Origin: Siphonobacter aquaeclarae
Lineage (GTDB): Bacteria; Bacteroidota; Bacteroidia; Cytophagales; Spirosomataceae
Direction of reading: 5' to 3'
Assembly: GCF_900103285.1 (NCBI RefSeq)
Contig: NZ_FNGS01000006.1
Coordinates: 1-64,000, forward strand
Length of the DNA stretch: 64,000 nt
How positions within the stretch are numbered: the first letter of the stretch is position 1; each line of letters opens with the position of its first letter. The notes beneath the pieces are model-generated. The model was not told where the DNA came from. It made no database searches and saw only the letters and a program-made list of their open reading frames with translations. The translations under genes were made by a program, and so were the position numbers. Of the stretch, positions 1-8,224 are shown in pieces.

Positions 1-66
1 ACCTGGTGAAGGTGATCTGATTGGAGAAAGGTATAGATAGAGAAGCGGCTGCCGGAGGGTAGGCGC

Positions 67-186
67 TTTTTGTTTTTCTCACAGACTTCACAGAATACAC
101 AGAAAAAAGACAGGGTGCGCGCGAATACGTCCCTGTCTCCCGAACAAAAAAAAGTCTGTGTTTTCTGTGAAGTCTGTGAGAAAAAC
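67..186. repeat. Palindromic element A1 (TCTGTG family)
   Basis: Two inverted arms built from TCTGTG units (left about 71-103, right about 153-186) flank a core with its own hairpin, GACAGGG (109-115) with CCCTGTC (131-137). The left arm read in reverse complement matches the right arm with about one mismatch over 23 nt. The right arm ends one base before the dapF stop codon at 187-189. Three more copies occur at 1062, 42073 and 53592. The first 66 bases of the window hold nothing I can recognise. Confidence 0.85.
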
Positions 187-966
187 CTACACCTCCACCG
201 ACCCTTCAAACACCCTCTCAGCCGGACCGGTCAGGTAAATATCTTCAAAGGTACCGTTGCCTTTGTCGGAGAAACTGACTTCCAGGTTGCCGCCGAGTAC
301 CTTCACTTTCACCGGACTTTGCAGGCCGAGTTTCAGGTGGCTGACGAGTGCGCTGGCCGTAACGCCGGTTCCGCAGGAATAGGTTTCGTCTTCCACACCC
401 CGCTCGTAGGTACGGACGAAAAGCGCATCGTCCCCGATTTGTTCGGCGAAGTTAACGTTGGTACCACCCCGCGCAACCCAGTCGTTGGCATACCGGATGG
501 CATATCCTTCGTCGTAAACATTGAAATCAGCCAGGTTGGGTTTGAATGCGACGACGTGCGGAGATCCCGTATTCATGAACTGGTACTCCGGAAACTCTTC
601 CAGACCATTGACGTTGCTCATTTTCAGGGAGATACGTTCAGGCGTGACAGAAGCTTCGTGTTCTCCGTCGACCGCGATGAAACGCGTTTCATCTCCGATT
701 ACTCCGAGGTCATGCGCGAAGCGAACGGTAGCCCGGCCACCGTTGCCGCACATCGAGCCCTCTCCGCCGTCGGCATTGAAGTACTTCATCCGGAAGTCAT
801 AGTCCGGGTCGTTCTGCAACAAGATAAGGCCATCGCCACCGATGCCGAAACGTCGGTCGCACAGTCTGGCAATCCGTTCTTTATCGATTGGAAAAGTACC
901 GGCTCTGTCGTCGATCATGACGAAGTCGTTGCCGGTGCCCTGGTATTTGAAAAAATGTACTTGCAT
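187..966 (-). CDS. dapF: Diaminopimelate epimerase
   Basis: Converts LL-diaminopimelate to meso-diaminopimelate in the cytosol for lysine and peptidoglycan synthesis. The 259-residue product has the normal family length. It opens with KYQGTGNDFV and carries both catalytic cysteines of this cofactor-independent racemase: C73 in MCGNGGR and C198 in YSCGTG. The open frame continues 17 codons upstream to 1017. I place the start at the ATG at 966 because homologues begin directly before HFFKYQGTGNDF. The gene stands alone, with palindromic elements just past its stop codon and upstream of its start. Identification is firm. Confidence 0.97.
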   Translation of the reverse strand: MQVHFFKYQGTGNDFVMIDDRAGTFPIDKERIARLCDRRFGIGGDGLILLQNDPDYDFRMKYFNADGGEGSMCGNGGRATVRFAHDLGVIGDETRFIAVDGEHEASVTPERISLKMSNVNGLEEFPEYQFMNTGSPHVVAFKPNLADFNVYDEGYAIRYANDWVARGGTNVNFAEQIGDDALFVRTYERGVEDETYSCGTGVTASALVSHLKLGLQSPVKVKVLGGNLEVSFSDKGNGTFEDIYLTGPAERVFEGSVEV

Positions 967-1061
967 GACAGATTGAAATAGCCGTTTGCCTGATGCCGTA
1001 ACAGTATGGGCGGGCAATAGATTCCATGAAAAAAGGTTGCCTTATCGCTCGGCGAACAGAC

Positions 1062-1150
1062 AACCTTCTGATTTATTTTTTCTGTGTATTCTGTGCTTTC
1101 TGTGAGACATTTATTTTTTCTCACAGAAAGCACAGAATACACAGAAGGTT
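1062..1150. repeat. Palindromic element A2 (TCTGTG family)
   Basis: A nearly perfect inverted repeat with arms at about 1062-1107 and 1115-1150. It has the same TCTGTGTATTCTGTG core as the other A elements and a short AT loop. The right arm runs into the TAA stop of the downstream minus-strand FAH gene (stop at 1150-1152). The element fills most of the gap between dapF and that gene, so it could end FAH transcription as a very stable hairpin. Confidence 0.88.
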
Positions 1151-2040
1151 TAGTTCGCGTCTTCCCACGAAACCGCCACCTGACGTTGCTCGCCGAGGCC
1201 CTCGATACCGAGTTCGACGACATCGCCGGGTTTGAGGTAAATCGGCGGGTTAAAGCCCAGGCCGACACCCGGAGGCGTACCCGTTGAAATGACGTCGCCC
1301 GGGAGCAGGGTCATGAACTGGCTCAGGTAGCTGATTACCTGGGGTACTTTGAAAATCATCTGGGCGGTCGTGGAATTCTGGAAGGTCTTTCCGTTGACTT
1401 TCAACCACATCGGGAGGCTGTCGACGTCGTCAACTTCATCCGGCGTCACCAGGTAGGGGCCGAGCGGGCCGAAGGTATCGCAACCCTTGCCTTTGTCCCA
1501 CTGACCACCGCGTTCGAGTTGGAATTCGCGCTCGGAGTAGTCGTTCATGACGGCGTATCCGGCGATGTAATCCACCGCCTGCTCTTCCGTTACATAGCTG
1601 CATTCCGCACCGATGACAACGGCCAGTTCCACTTCCCAGTCAGTTTTGACGGAGTTGCGGGGAATGACGACGTCATCGTTCGGACCGCAGAGAGCGGTCG
1701 TAGCCTTGAAGAAAATGATCGGCTCCTGGGGAATCGGGGCGCCCGTTTCTTTGGCATGATCGGCGTAGTTGAGGCCGATGCAAATGATTTTGGACGGACG
1801 TGCCACGCAGGATGCGTACTGGATGTCTTCGTCGAGCGGCTCCAGTTCGGAGGTGCCGTATTGCTCGAGGTAGTCTTCCAGGACGGCAATTCCTTCTTCC
1901 TCAAAGAAGTACTCGTCGAGATCGTACGCGCCGGTTTCTTCTCCGAAAGCTTCGAAAAATCCCTCCAGGCTGTACGGTTTTCCGTCGATCAGGATACCGG
2001 GAATGACGTCTTCTTCAGTGACGTAACGAAAGAGTTTCAT
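1150..2040 (-). CDS. Fumarylacetoacetate hydrolase family protein, probable 2,4-diketo-3-deoxy-L-fuconate hydrolase
   Basis: A 296-residue FAH-superfamily enzyme. The N-terminal cap covers about residues 1-75. The catalytic domain begins at GLNYADHAKE (89-98) and has acidic metal ligands E137 and E139 (DWEVEL) and D167 (MND). The stretch from YSEREFQLERGGQW to ISTGTPPGVG resembles the 2-keto-acid hydrolases of sugar-acid pathways. In Xanthomonas the related enzyme splits 2,4-diketo-3-deoxy-L-fuconate to pyruvate and lactate. A fucosidase and an SDR nearby support that substrate, but this is inference. The ATG at 2040 (MKLFRYV) is preferred to the longer frame at 2073 because a TACCTTTG promoter box (2071-2078) overlaps the upstream extension. 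Confidence 0.85.
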   Translation of the reverse strand: MKLFRYVTEEDVIPGILIDGKPYSLEGFFEAFGEETGAYDLDEYFFEEEGIAVLEDYLEQYGTSELEPLDEDIQYASCVARPSKIICIGLNYADHAKETGAPIPQEPIIFFKATTALCGPNDDVVIPRNSVKTDWEVELAVVIGAECSYVTEEQAVDYIAGYAVMNDYSEREFQLERGGQWDKGKGCDTFGPLGPYLVTPDEVDDVDSLPMWLKVNGKTFQNSTTAQMIFKVPQVISYLSQFMTLLPGDVISTGTPPGVGLGFNPPIYLKPGDVVELGIEGLGEQRQVAVSWEDAN

Positions 2041-2070
2041 GGATCGTTGTGATATGACTGGTTCCGGAGG

Positions 2071-2078
2071 CAAAGGTA
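2071..2078 (-). promoter_or_regulatory. Bacteroidota -7 box (TACCTTTG) of the FAH gene
   Basis: On the minus strand the bases read TACCTTTG, an exact match to the Bacteroidota -7 consensus TAnnTTTG, 30 bases before the FAH start. No clear -33 TTTG is visible. It lies in the 74-base gap after the fucosidase stop, so the FAH gene probably has its own promoter. Confidence 0.55.
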
Positions 2079-2114
2079 GGGTTTCTTCCTCCGGCGGTCG
2101 GTTTTTTATTTCAA

Positions 2115-3440
2115 TTACTTGGTCCGGACTTCCAGGATGGTATCCCAGTTGTCGGTGCTGATGCCGTCGAGGTACACAAAAAGACCTTCCGGCTGTTGCT
2201 TGAATTTCAGCGGCTTCTTGCCTTCATACGTCTGGATGGAACCGATTTTCGCGGTGACATTCGGAATGAACAGGTAACTCGTCGCCGGTTTCTTCAGGAT
2301 GTGGAAGTAATGCAGCCCGTCGCCCTTGCGTGTGCTGACACCCCAATCCTGCGGCGGAACAATACCGCCCCGGGTACCATAGATCGTTTCGCCGTTGGCC
2401 TGAAGCCATTTACCGGCGGCGGCGAGGCGTTCGACAAATTCCGGCTGGATTTCGCCGTTCGGCATCGGCCCTACGTTGAGCAGCAGGTTGGCGTTCCGGC
2501 CGGCGGCGTTGACGAGGTAACGGACAATCTGCTCCGGCGATTTGTAACGCTGATCCTTCAGCTCAAAACCCCACGCGCCGTTGAGGGTTTCGCAGGTTTC
2601 AAGGGGAAGCTGGCTGATGGTCGACGTATTGTATCCAAACTGATTCTGGCCGGGGAGATCCCGCTCAAACATCTGAAAATCTTCGCCTTCGAATGGGGTA
2701 ACGTGGTGGTTGTTCCCGATCAGCGCGGCAGGCTGGAGCTTGTGAATGAGGTCATAGGTACGGCGCAGCTTCCAGTCGATGTTGGTTTTGCGCTCGTTTT
2801 TTTCGTGCTCATCAACCGCCTGGTCCCACCAGCCGTCAAACCAGATACCGGCGATTTTGCCATACTGCCCGCTGAGCAACTCGGTCAGTTGCGCATCCAT
2901 ATACTGGAGGTACTTGTCGAAATCGCCGGATTCCGGGCGACCAAGGTTCCGGCCGGTTTTTCCCCGGGGGAAATAATCGGGACTGTGCCAGTCGAGATGC
3001 GAGTGGTAAAAGAACAGTTTGATACCTTCTTTTTCGCACTCGTCGGCCAGGGCTTTCAATACGTCTTTGCCATATGGCGTCGCATCGACAATGTTGTACT
3101 TCGATACCTTCGAATGCCACATCGCAAAGCCGTCGTGGTGTTTGGAGGTAATCGTGATGTACTTCATGCCGGCGCTTTTGGCCACCTGTACCCACTTTTT
3201 GGCGTCGAACGCCGTGGGGTTGAAGAAGCGGGGGAGCTTTTCGTAGACGGGAACGGTGATGTTCTGATTGTTCATCACCCATTCTCCATCACCCAGAATA
3301 CTGTATACACCCCAGTGAATAAAGAGGCCGTAGCGGGCGTCCTGAAACCACTTCCGGGCTTCGAGGTTTTCCGGCGCGGGCTGGTAGGACTGAGCCGACG
3401 CGCTCGCCGCCAGCAACAGCAGAAAGAGAATACGTTTCAT
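2115..3440 (-). CDS. Secreted alpha-L-fucosidase, GH29
   Basis: A retaining exo-glycosidase that releases L-fucose from fucosylated glycans. The 441-residue protein starts with a Sec signal peptide (MKRILFLLLLAASASAQ) and is predicted periplasmic or surface-exposed. GH29 hallmarks are the WFQDARYGLFIHWG segment near residue 31, the HHDGFAMW substrate-binding motif at 101-108, and the nucleophile aspartate at about 202 in IWFDGWWDQ. The C-terminal part (about 350-441) is probably the usual beta-sandwich. It starts one base after the SGNH esterase stop, so the two are almost certainly cotranscribed and may act on the same acylated, fucosylated glycan. Confidence 0.95.
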   Translation of the reverse strand: MKRILFLLLLAASASAQSYQPAPENLEARKWFQDARYGLFIHWGVYSILGDGEWVMNNQNITVPVYEKLPRFFNPTAFDAKKWVQVAKSAGMKYITITSKHHDGFAMWHSKVSKYNIVDATPYGKDVLKALADECEKEGIKLFFYHSHLDWHSPDYFPRGKTGRNLGRPESGDFDKYLQYMDAQLTELLSGQYGKIAGIWFDGWWDQAVDEHEKNERKTNIDWKLRRTYDLIHKLQPAALIGNNHHVTPFEGEDFQMFERDLPGQNQFGYNTSTISQLPLETCETLNGAWGFELKDQRYKSPEQIVRYLVNAAGRNANLLLNVGPMPNGEIQPEFVERLAAAGKWLQANGETIYGTRGGIVPPQDWGVSTRKGDGLHYFHILKKPATSYLFIPNVTAKIGSIQTYEGKKPLKFKQQPEGLFVYLDGISTDNWDTILEVRTK

Positions 3441-3441
3441 T

Positions 3442-4098
3442 TCAGAGTTGTTGGAGGACTTTGGCCATTTGCTCGGCGACGAACTGGTTGCCGGCTTCGT
3501 TGAGGTGAACGCGGTCGGTTGTCAGGATACCCTTTTCAGCGTTCTGGGGGTTATTTTTGACGTTGTACTCGTGAAATGCCCGGCGCAGGTCTACCACTTC
3601 GAGGTTGTTTTTAGAAGCGAGGTTGCGGATAATGGCGCTGTAGTAGTTGAGGTCGCCGTCCTGCTGGTTGCTGAAGTCGGTCCGCTCGCCGATCGTCGCC
3701 GGCGTCGTCAGAATAACCTTGATATTCTGCGCCTTGAGCTTGTTGATCACAGCCTGGTAAAACTTCTCGAATTTATCCGGATCGGTACCGGTGCCGAAGC
3801 TGGCTTTGTGCCATACGTCGTTGACGCCTACCCAGATCACGACAACGTCGGGCTTCTGCGCCAGCACGTCATCTTCCATACGCAGGTAAAGGTCGTAGAT
3901 CTTGTTGCCGCCGATTCCCTTTCCGACGAGCTCATACTTCTTCTTGTCGAGGATATTGCCCAGCTTCGTGATATAGCCGGTGGGGCTGACGCCGGCCTGG
4001 GTAATGGAGTCTCCGAAGAAAACGACTTTGAGGGGTTTGTCCGAACGGAACGCGAAGAGGACGGCAGCCAGACTGAGCAGCGCGAGCGGATTTTTCAT
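3442..4098 (-). CDS. SGNH/GDSL-type secreted esterase
   Basis: A 218-residue SGNH hydrolase with all four catalytic blocks: FFGDSI (nucleophile S31), GIGGNK (oxyanion Gly about 63), WVGVND (N93) and DRVHLN (D195, H198). The hydrophobic N-terminus (residues 1-17) looks like a signal peptide, implying export. Members of this family deacetylate polysaccharides or hydrolyse lysophospholipids. Tight coupling to the GH29 fucosidase (one base apart) suggests removal of acyl groups from a fucosylated substrate. A strong hairpin terminator separates it from the upstream SDR gene, so transcription of the pair probably starts near 4100. Confidence 0.9.
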   Translation of the reverse strand: MKNPLALLSLAAVLFAFRSDKPLKVVFFGDSITQAGVSPTGYITKLGNILDKKKYELVGKGIGGNKIYDLYLRMEDDVLAQKPDVVVIWVGVNDVWHKASFGTGTDPDKFEKFYQAVINKLKAQNIKVILTTPATIGERTDFSNQQDGDLNYYSAIIRNLASKNNLEVVDLRRAFHEYNVKNNPQNAEKGILTTDRVHLNEAGNQFVAEQMAKVLQQL

Positions 4099-4120
4099 CG
4101 AAATGAGGGATTTTGAGGTA

Positions 4121-4151
4121 AAGAGAAAACCGGGAAGCCATGCTCCCCGGT
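4121..4151 (-). terminator. Intrinsic terminator after the SDR gene
   Basis: On the minus strand a 10-bp stem (ACCGGGGAGC with GCTTCCCGGT, loop ATG) is followed by TTTCTCTT. It lies 7 bases beyond the SDR stop codon and before the esterase start, so it separates the SDR gene from the esterase-fucosidase pair. Confidence 0.7.
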
Positions 4152-4157
4152 CGGAAA

Positions 4158-4928
4158 TCAGTTATTGAGGGTGGTGAAGCCGCCGTCGATGGGGTAGTCG
4201 ACCCCCGTGATGAAGCCGGCGGCATCCGAGCAGAGGTACAGTGCCAGCTGGGCAATTTCCTCCGGCTTCGCCATCCGCCCGATGGGCTGGGTAGCTGCCA
4301 GTTTCTCGAACATTTCGGCTTCTTTGCCGGGGTAGTTTTTGGCGAGGAAGCCGTCGACAAACGGGGTATGTACCCGAGCGGGAGAGATGCTGTTGCAGCG
4401 GATGTTGTCGGCGAGGTAATCTTTTGCGACGGACAAGGTCATGGCGTGCGTGGCGCCCTTGCTCATGGTATAGGCAAAACGGTCGGGAATACCCACCAGC
4501 GCCGCAATAGACGCCATGTTGAGGATCACGCCGCCGCCGTTGGCCTTCATGGCAGGTACGGCCGCGAAAAGGCAGTTGTACACGCCTTTTACGTTGACGT
4601 TGTAGATGCGGTCGAGGTCTGCCTCGGCGGTTTTTTCAAGGTTTCCGACATGTGCAATGCCGGCATTATTGACGAGGATGTTGACCGTGCCGATCCGCTC
4701 AAAGACCTGGAGTACATCTGCCTGGATCGTCACGTTGACGCCGTGAACGGATACCTTGCCGCCGTTGGCGGTGATTTCGGCTGCCGTAGAGGCGGCTGCC
4801 TCCTCGTTGAGTTCAAGAATATGGACGTGTGCTCCCTGTTGCGCAAACAGAACGCTGATAGCCCGGCCGATGCCGCTGCCGCCGCCGGTGATGACGGCCG
4901 TTTTTCCGGTAAGATCAAAAATACCCAT
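4158..4928 (-). CDS. Short-chain dehydrogenase/reductase, candidate sugar-acid dehydrogenase
   Basis: A classical 256-residue SDR with the nucleotide-binding motif TGGGSGIG (14-21), NNAG (87-90) and the catalytic triad S140, Y153, K157. Close to the C-terminus it has the family motif GFITGVDYPIDGG. The sequence resembles dehydrogenases that act on sugars or keto-deoxy sugar acids. With the fucosidase and FAH hydrolase beside it, L-fucose dehydrogenase or 2-keto-3-deoxy-L-fuconate dehydrogenase are the natural guesses, not proven. The ATG at 4928 (MGIFDLTGKTAVITGG) is chosen over the frame starting at 5042 because SDRs begin just before the Rossmann fold. Confidence 0.9.
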   Translation of the reverse strand: MGIFDLTGKTAVITGGGSGIGRAISVLFAQQGAHVHILELNEEAAASTAAEITANGGKVSVHGVNVTIQADVLQVFERIGTVNILVNNAGIAHVGNLEKTAEADLDRIYNVNVKGVYNCLFAAVPAMKANGGGVILNMASIAALVGIPDRFAYTMSKGATHAMTLSVAKDYLADNIRCNSISPARVHTPFVDGFLAKNYPGKEAEMFEKLAATQPIGRMAKPEEIAQLALYLCSDAAGFITGVDYPIDGGFTTLNN

Positions 4929-5062
4929 GCTACTTGTTGTAATCGTTTTCCGTAAAAAGAGGCCTGCGGGGGCGGTAATACCCGGAAACGCCCCCGGAAT
5001 TTCCCCGCAAGTTTCGTGCATACGGAAACACGACGAAAGCAATAGCGATGAATTAATTTAAC

Positions 5063-5593
5063 CTACCAGTGGATTCGGCGGCGAATCTGTGAGAAAACGA
5101 ACCCGAGGCTGAAGGCAATCACACAGCCGATGAGTACTTCCATCGTCCGGAGAACAGCAAAGGGTAGCGCTTCCTGCCAGGTATAATGCTGCATAATGGC
5201 CGGCGACATCACGGCGATGACCGTTGCCGGCGCCAGTTTCCAGCTGGAAGGATAGTTCCGGATCATCGTCGCAAGCAGGATAGCAGCCGTCACGCCGATA
5301 AACAGGGAGGGAAGGTTGACACCCATCACGAGGATGGAGAAAATCCCGATCAGACAGCCGCTGATGGTGTTAATGATCCGGGAAACGGTGTTCTTGCGCA
5401 GATCGCCGAAGTCAGGTTCGGAGACGATGGCGACAGAAATCAGCGCCCATTCTTTCTTTTCAATGTGCAGCGCTTCAAGCGTAAACCAGGCAATGATCGC
5501 GCCCAGTACAATCCGGAACGCGTATAAAAAGGTTGTTTTACGAAAATCGACCAGTCCCGTAACAGTCTTCAGGGAGCGGGGGAGTATCATCAT
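5063..5593 (-). CDS. FUSC-family integral membrane protein
   Basis: A 176-residue membrane protein of the FUSC (fusaric-acid-resistance/aromatic exporter-like) type. Hydrophobic segments lie at about 24-42, 78-96, 98-112, 124-142 and 147-168. The EPDFGDLRKNTVSRIINTISG stretch after the first helices is typical of the FUSC fold. Full-length FUSC proteins have two such modules plus soluble domains; this is a single half-module, which is common in Bacteroidota and probably acts as an oligomer. Two ATGs occur in tandem at the start (5593, 5590). Substrate unknown. Confidence 0.75.
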   Translation of the reverse strand: MMILPRSLKTVTGLVDFRKTTFLYAFRIVLGAIIAWFTLEALHIEKKEWALISVAIVSEPDFGDLRKNTVSRIINTISGCLIGIFSILVMGVNLPSLFIGVTAAILLATMIRNYPSSWKLAPATVIAVMSPAIMQHYTWQEALPFAVLRTMEVLIGCVIAFSLGFVFSQIRRRIHW

Positions 5594-5708
5594 AGATCGG
5601 GTTGCGACGAGGGGTGGAACTTCGTTCGCTATAATTTCAACACGGGAAAACGGCTTTGGGTTTGCGGGAATATGGTACTATTGGGGGGAATGGTGGGATT
5701 AAGTGGAG

Positions 5709-6012
5709 AGTTTTCGGGTTTTCGGTTTTCAGTCTTCGGTTTTCAGTTTTTGGTTGGATGGAAGCGAAGCGATACCGGGAACAGGTTGTTTGTGGCTGTT
5801 GCAGACGAAATCGCAAGGTCGAATCGGCCAGCTTGCCGTGCGTAGCTCCACTACGGTAGCATTCGCTACGCACGGCAGGCAAGCCGATCTGGTCTTGCTA
5901 TCCCCCCGCTTCAACTCCCCGCTTTTTCCGTTCTTTGCACTCCCCTCCAACCCCAACTGAAAACCGAAGACAGAAAACCGAAAACTGAAAACAGTAAAAC
6001 CGAAAACCGATT
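5709..6012. repeat. Long palindromic element C1 (TTTTCAGTT family) in a divergent intergenic region
   Basis: The left arm (about 5709-5755) is a run of GGTTTTCGGTTTTCAG-like words. The right arm (about 5957-6012) is its inverted counterpart built of AACTGAAAACCGA words. The 200-nt core holds another inverted repeat, 5823-5845 with 5866-5888, that contains the GTAGCGAATGCTAC word also found at 26729. Unlike the other elements it sits between divergent genes (FUSC and exonuclease), and its right arm ends 3 bases before the exonuclease ATG. I see no convincing promoter in this 422-base gap. Confidence 0.8.
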
Positions 6013-6015
6013 CCC

Positions 6016-6639
6016 ATGCCCTACCTAGTTCTCGACCTTGAAATGACCGGCGGTGAGCCGGGCTGGAACGAAATCATCCAGGTCGGCGCCGTATTGTGCG
6101 ACGACAACTGGAACGAGCTCGGTCAATACCTCACCAACGTGTACCCTGAAAACGAAGAAGCTTTTTCCGAATACTCCGCCCGCATTCACGGTCTGACCCT
6201 TAGTGATCTGGACGATGCACCGATGATCTACGATGTCATTCCGGCCTTTGAAGAATGGATACTGGAGAAACTGGGTCGCCTGCGCGGCCGTACCCAGACC
6301 CTCGACAACTCCCAGTACCTGCGCGATGTAGTAATCTGCGGGCAGTCTGTCATTAACGACATCAATTTCCTCCGCTTCGCCTACCGGGAAGAGAAAATAA
6401 AATGGCCGTATTCCAACAAATTGCTGGACATGCACACGCTGGGCTACTTCGTCTTCGAAGTATTGAAAGCCAACGGCCAGGCTGTTCCCAAGTCGCTGAG
6501 CCTCAAAGCCATCGCGGGGTACTTTGGCCTGTCGCGGGAGGATGCCGAATTTCACAACGCGCTGGAAGACGCCGTTCTGACCACGGAGTGTTTCAAGAAG
6601 GTATTTGCGCTGGCGAAGACGTTCAAACTGAATCCATGA
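6016..6639 (+). CDS. DEDDh 3'-5' exonuclease domain protein
   Basis: A 207-residue exonuclease of the DnaQ-like DEDDh superfamily. Exo I is LDLEMTGG (D7, E9), exo II includes the ND aspartate of SVINDINFL, and exo III is HNALEDAV with H180 and D185. This composition marks a metal-dependent exonuclease on DNA or RNA ends. No polymerase or helicase domain is attached. It is not clearly RNase T, Orn or DnaQ, so I give no symbol. The start codon directly follows palindromic element C1, and a shared terminator separates it from convergent pgk. Confidence 0.88.
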   Translation: MPYLVLDLEMTGGEPGWNEIIQVGAVLCDDNWNELGQYLTNVYPENEEAFSEYSARIHGLTLSDLDDAPMIYDVIPAFEEWILEKLGRLRGRTQTLDNSQYLRDVVICGQSVINDINFLRFAYREEKIKWPYSNKLLDMHTLGYFVFEVLKANGQAVPKSLSLKAIAGYFGLSREDAEFHNALEDAVLTTECFKKVFALAKTFKLNP

Positions 6640-6657
6640 GGTGTCAATCAAAAAAAA

Positions 6658-6685
6658 GGCTGCTCTTTATCGGAGCAGCCTTTTT
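6658..6685. terminator. Bidirectional intrinsic terminator between the exonuclease gene and pgk
   Basis: A perfect 8-bp stem, GGCTGCTC (6658-6665) with GAGCAGCC (6673-6680), is flanked by a run of seven A on the left and five T on the right. It therefore reads as a terminator on both strands. It lies 18 bases after one stop codon and 21 bases before the other, as expected for convergent genes. Confidence 0.9.
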
Positions 6686-6701
6686 CGAGGAGCAATTACC
6701 C

Positions 6702-7889
6702 TTAATCCAGTGCCGCAACACCCGGGAGAACCTTGCCTTCCATGTATTCGAGCAGGGCGCCGCCACCGGTTGAAACGTAGCTTACGCGGTCGCCGTAGCC
6801 GGCATTGTTAACCGCAGAAGCCGAGTCGCCACCGCCGATAAGGGAGAACGCACCGTTTTCTTCCGTAGCCTTCACGACAGCTTCCGCGATCGCGTTGGTA
6901 CCTACGGCGAAATTCGGGAATTCAAATACGCCCATCGGACCGTTCCAGAGGATGGTTTTTGAGCCTTCGATGATTTCCTTGAAGATGGCGATGGACTGAT
7001 GTCCGATGTCGAGGCCTTCCCATTCGTCGGGGATCTGACCGGCCGGAACTGTCGTCTTATCCGCGTCATTGGAGAATTTGTCGGCGATAACCGTATCGAG
7101 CGGGAACACAAGGTTTACCCCTTTTTCCTTCGCTTTTTCGATCAGGTCGAGGGCCAGCTGCTGCTTGTCGGGCTCGTTGAGCGACTTGCCGATCTGACCG
7201 CCGAGGGCCTTCGTGAAGGTATAGGTCATGCCGCCACCCAGGATGAGGTTGTCAACCTTGTCGAGCAGACGCTCAATCACGAGAATCTTATCAGAAATCT
7301 TCGCGCCGCCCATGATAGCGGTGTACGGGCGCTCCACGTTGTCGAGGATGCGCTGCGCGTTATCAAGCTCCGCCTGCATCACATAGCCGGCTACGCGGTC
7401 GGCGAAAAACTGGCCTACAATGGCGGTAGAAGCGTGTGCACGGTGAGCGGTGCCAAATGCGTCATTCACCCATACGTCACCCAGTTTGGAGAGCTTTTCA
7501 GCGAAAGCAACATCGCCTTTTTCCTCTTCCTTGTAGAAACGCAGGTTTTCGAGCAGGAGGATTTCGCCGGGCTGCAGCGCAGCGGCGTAATCGGCAGCCT
7601 GCTGACCGATGCAATCGTCGGCGAACTTCACCGGACGGTTGAAAATCAGCGAAAGGGCGTTGACCAGGTGCTTGAGTGAGTATTTCTCGGTCGGGCCATC
7701 TTTCGGGCGGCCCAGGTGAGACATCAGAATGACCGAACCTCCGTCATTGAGAATTTTTTGAATCGTCGGAATCGTCGCCTTGATGCGGGTGTCATCCGTA
7801 ATTTCGTAACGCTCGTTGAGAGGAACATTAAAATCTACGCGGACAAGAGCCCTTTTTCCGGCGAAATTGTACTGGTTCAGCGTCTTCAT
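6702..7889 (-). CDS. pgk: Phosphoglycerate kinase
   Basis: Cytosolic glycolytic enzyme that transfers phosphate between 1,3-bisphosphoglycerate and ADP. The product is 395 residues, the normal bacterial length. It contains [11 protein letters not shown] near the start, SHLGRPK (substrate site), [13 protein letters not shown], the nucleotide-site segment beginning MGGAKISDK, and the C-terminal [13 protein letters not shown] motif. The start at [19 protein letters not shown] agrees with homologues. A TAACTTTG promoter box lies about 80 bases upstream on the same strand. Single-gene unit ended by the shared hairpin at 6658. Confidence 0.98.
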   Translation of the reverse strand: MKTLNQYNFAGKRALVRVDFNVPLNERYEITDDTRIKATIPTIQKILNDGGSVILMSHLGRPKDGPTEKYSLKHLVNALSLIFNRPVKFADDCIGQQAADYAAALQPGEILLLENLRFYKEEEKGDVAFAEKLSKLGDVWVNDAFGTAHRAHASTAIVGQFFADRVAGYVMQAELDNAQRILDNVERPYTAIMGGAKISDKILVIERLLDKVDNLILGGGMTYTFTKALGGQIGKSLNEPDKQQLALDLIEKAKEKGVNLVFPLDTVIADKFSNDADKTTVPAGQIPDEWEGLDIGHQSIAIFKEIIEGSKTILWNGPMGVFEFPNFAVGTNAIAEAVVKATEENGAFSLIGGGDSASAVNNAGYGDRVSYVSTGGGALLEYMEGKVLPGVAALD

Positions 7890-7967
7890 CTATGCGAATC
7901 AGAAGTTAAAATGAGAAATGTTTTGACAATTCCTGTTCAAGGTGTTGATGAGTCGTTCGGGGAGCGA

Positions 7968-7975
7968 CAAAGTTA
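7968..7975 (-). promoter_or_regulatory. Bacteroidota -7 box (TAACTTTG) of pgk
   Basis: The minus strand reads TAACTTTG, an exact TAnnTTTG match, 78 bases upstream of the pgk ATG. A matching -33 TTTG is not obvious. The 5' leader predicted from it is about 70 nt. Confidence 0.5.
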
Positions 7976-8055
7976 GAACTTCGGGGTAACTTCTCTATAT
8001 GCGGGGCATTTTTGATGGTTAAGTGAAAGTTTTTAGCGGAAAAGGAATAAGCTGT

Positions 8056-8162
8056 CCGCTCTAAGCGGTAAGCTATAGGCGGTAAACGGGCAAAGAGCGG
8101 CTGCCGTTTTCCAACGCTGCATCGCGTCTGAGGCTTACAGCTTATGGCCTATAGCCTAATGC
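8056..8162. repeat. Palindromic element B1 (TAAGCTATAGGC family)
   Basis: The left arm (about 8056-8089) contains TAAGCTATAGGC. The right arm (about 8130-8162) contains the inverted GCTTACAGCTTATGG and CCTATAGCC words. It lies upstream of pgk and ends six bases before the -33 box of the riboswitch promoter, so it forms the boundary between two divergent transcription units. Related copies are at 10948, 38436 and 49758. Confidence 0.8.
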
Positions 8163-8167
8163 AGCAG

Positions 8168-8199
8168 TTTGCTACTTGATGTTTTGGCTTCTACCTTTG
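8168..8199 (+). promoter_or_regulatory. Promoter of the metE riboswitch transcript
   Basis: A -33 TTTG (8168-8171) and a -7 TACCTTTG (8192-8199) are separated by 20 bases, an almost ideal Bacteroidota housekeeping promoter. It lies immediately upstream of the cobalamin riboswitch, with a start point expected at about 8206. Confidence 0.75.
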
Positions 8200-8224
8200 C
8201 CCCACTTTGTAATGCCCCGTCAAT

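Noticed and set aside
67-1150. Terminal inverted repeats of an insertion sequence around dapF (elements A1 and A2)
   Set aside because: Each element is a self-contained palindrome, there is no transposase, and the same elements occur elsewhere without a gene between them.
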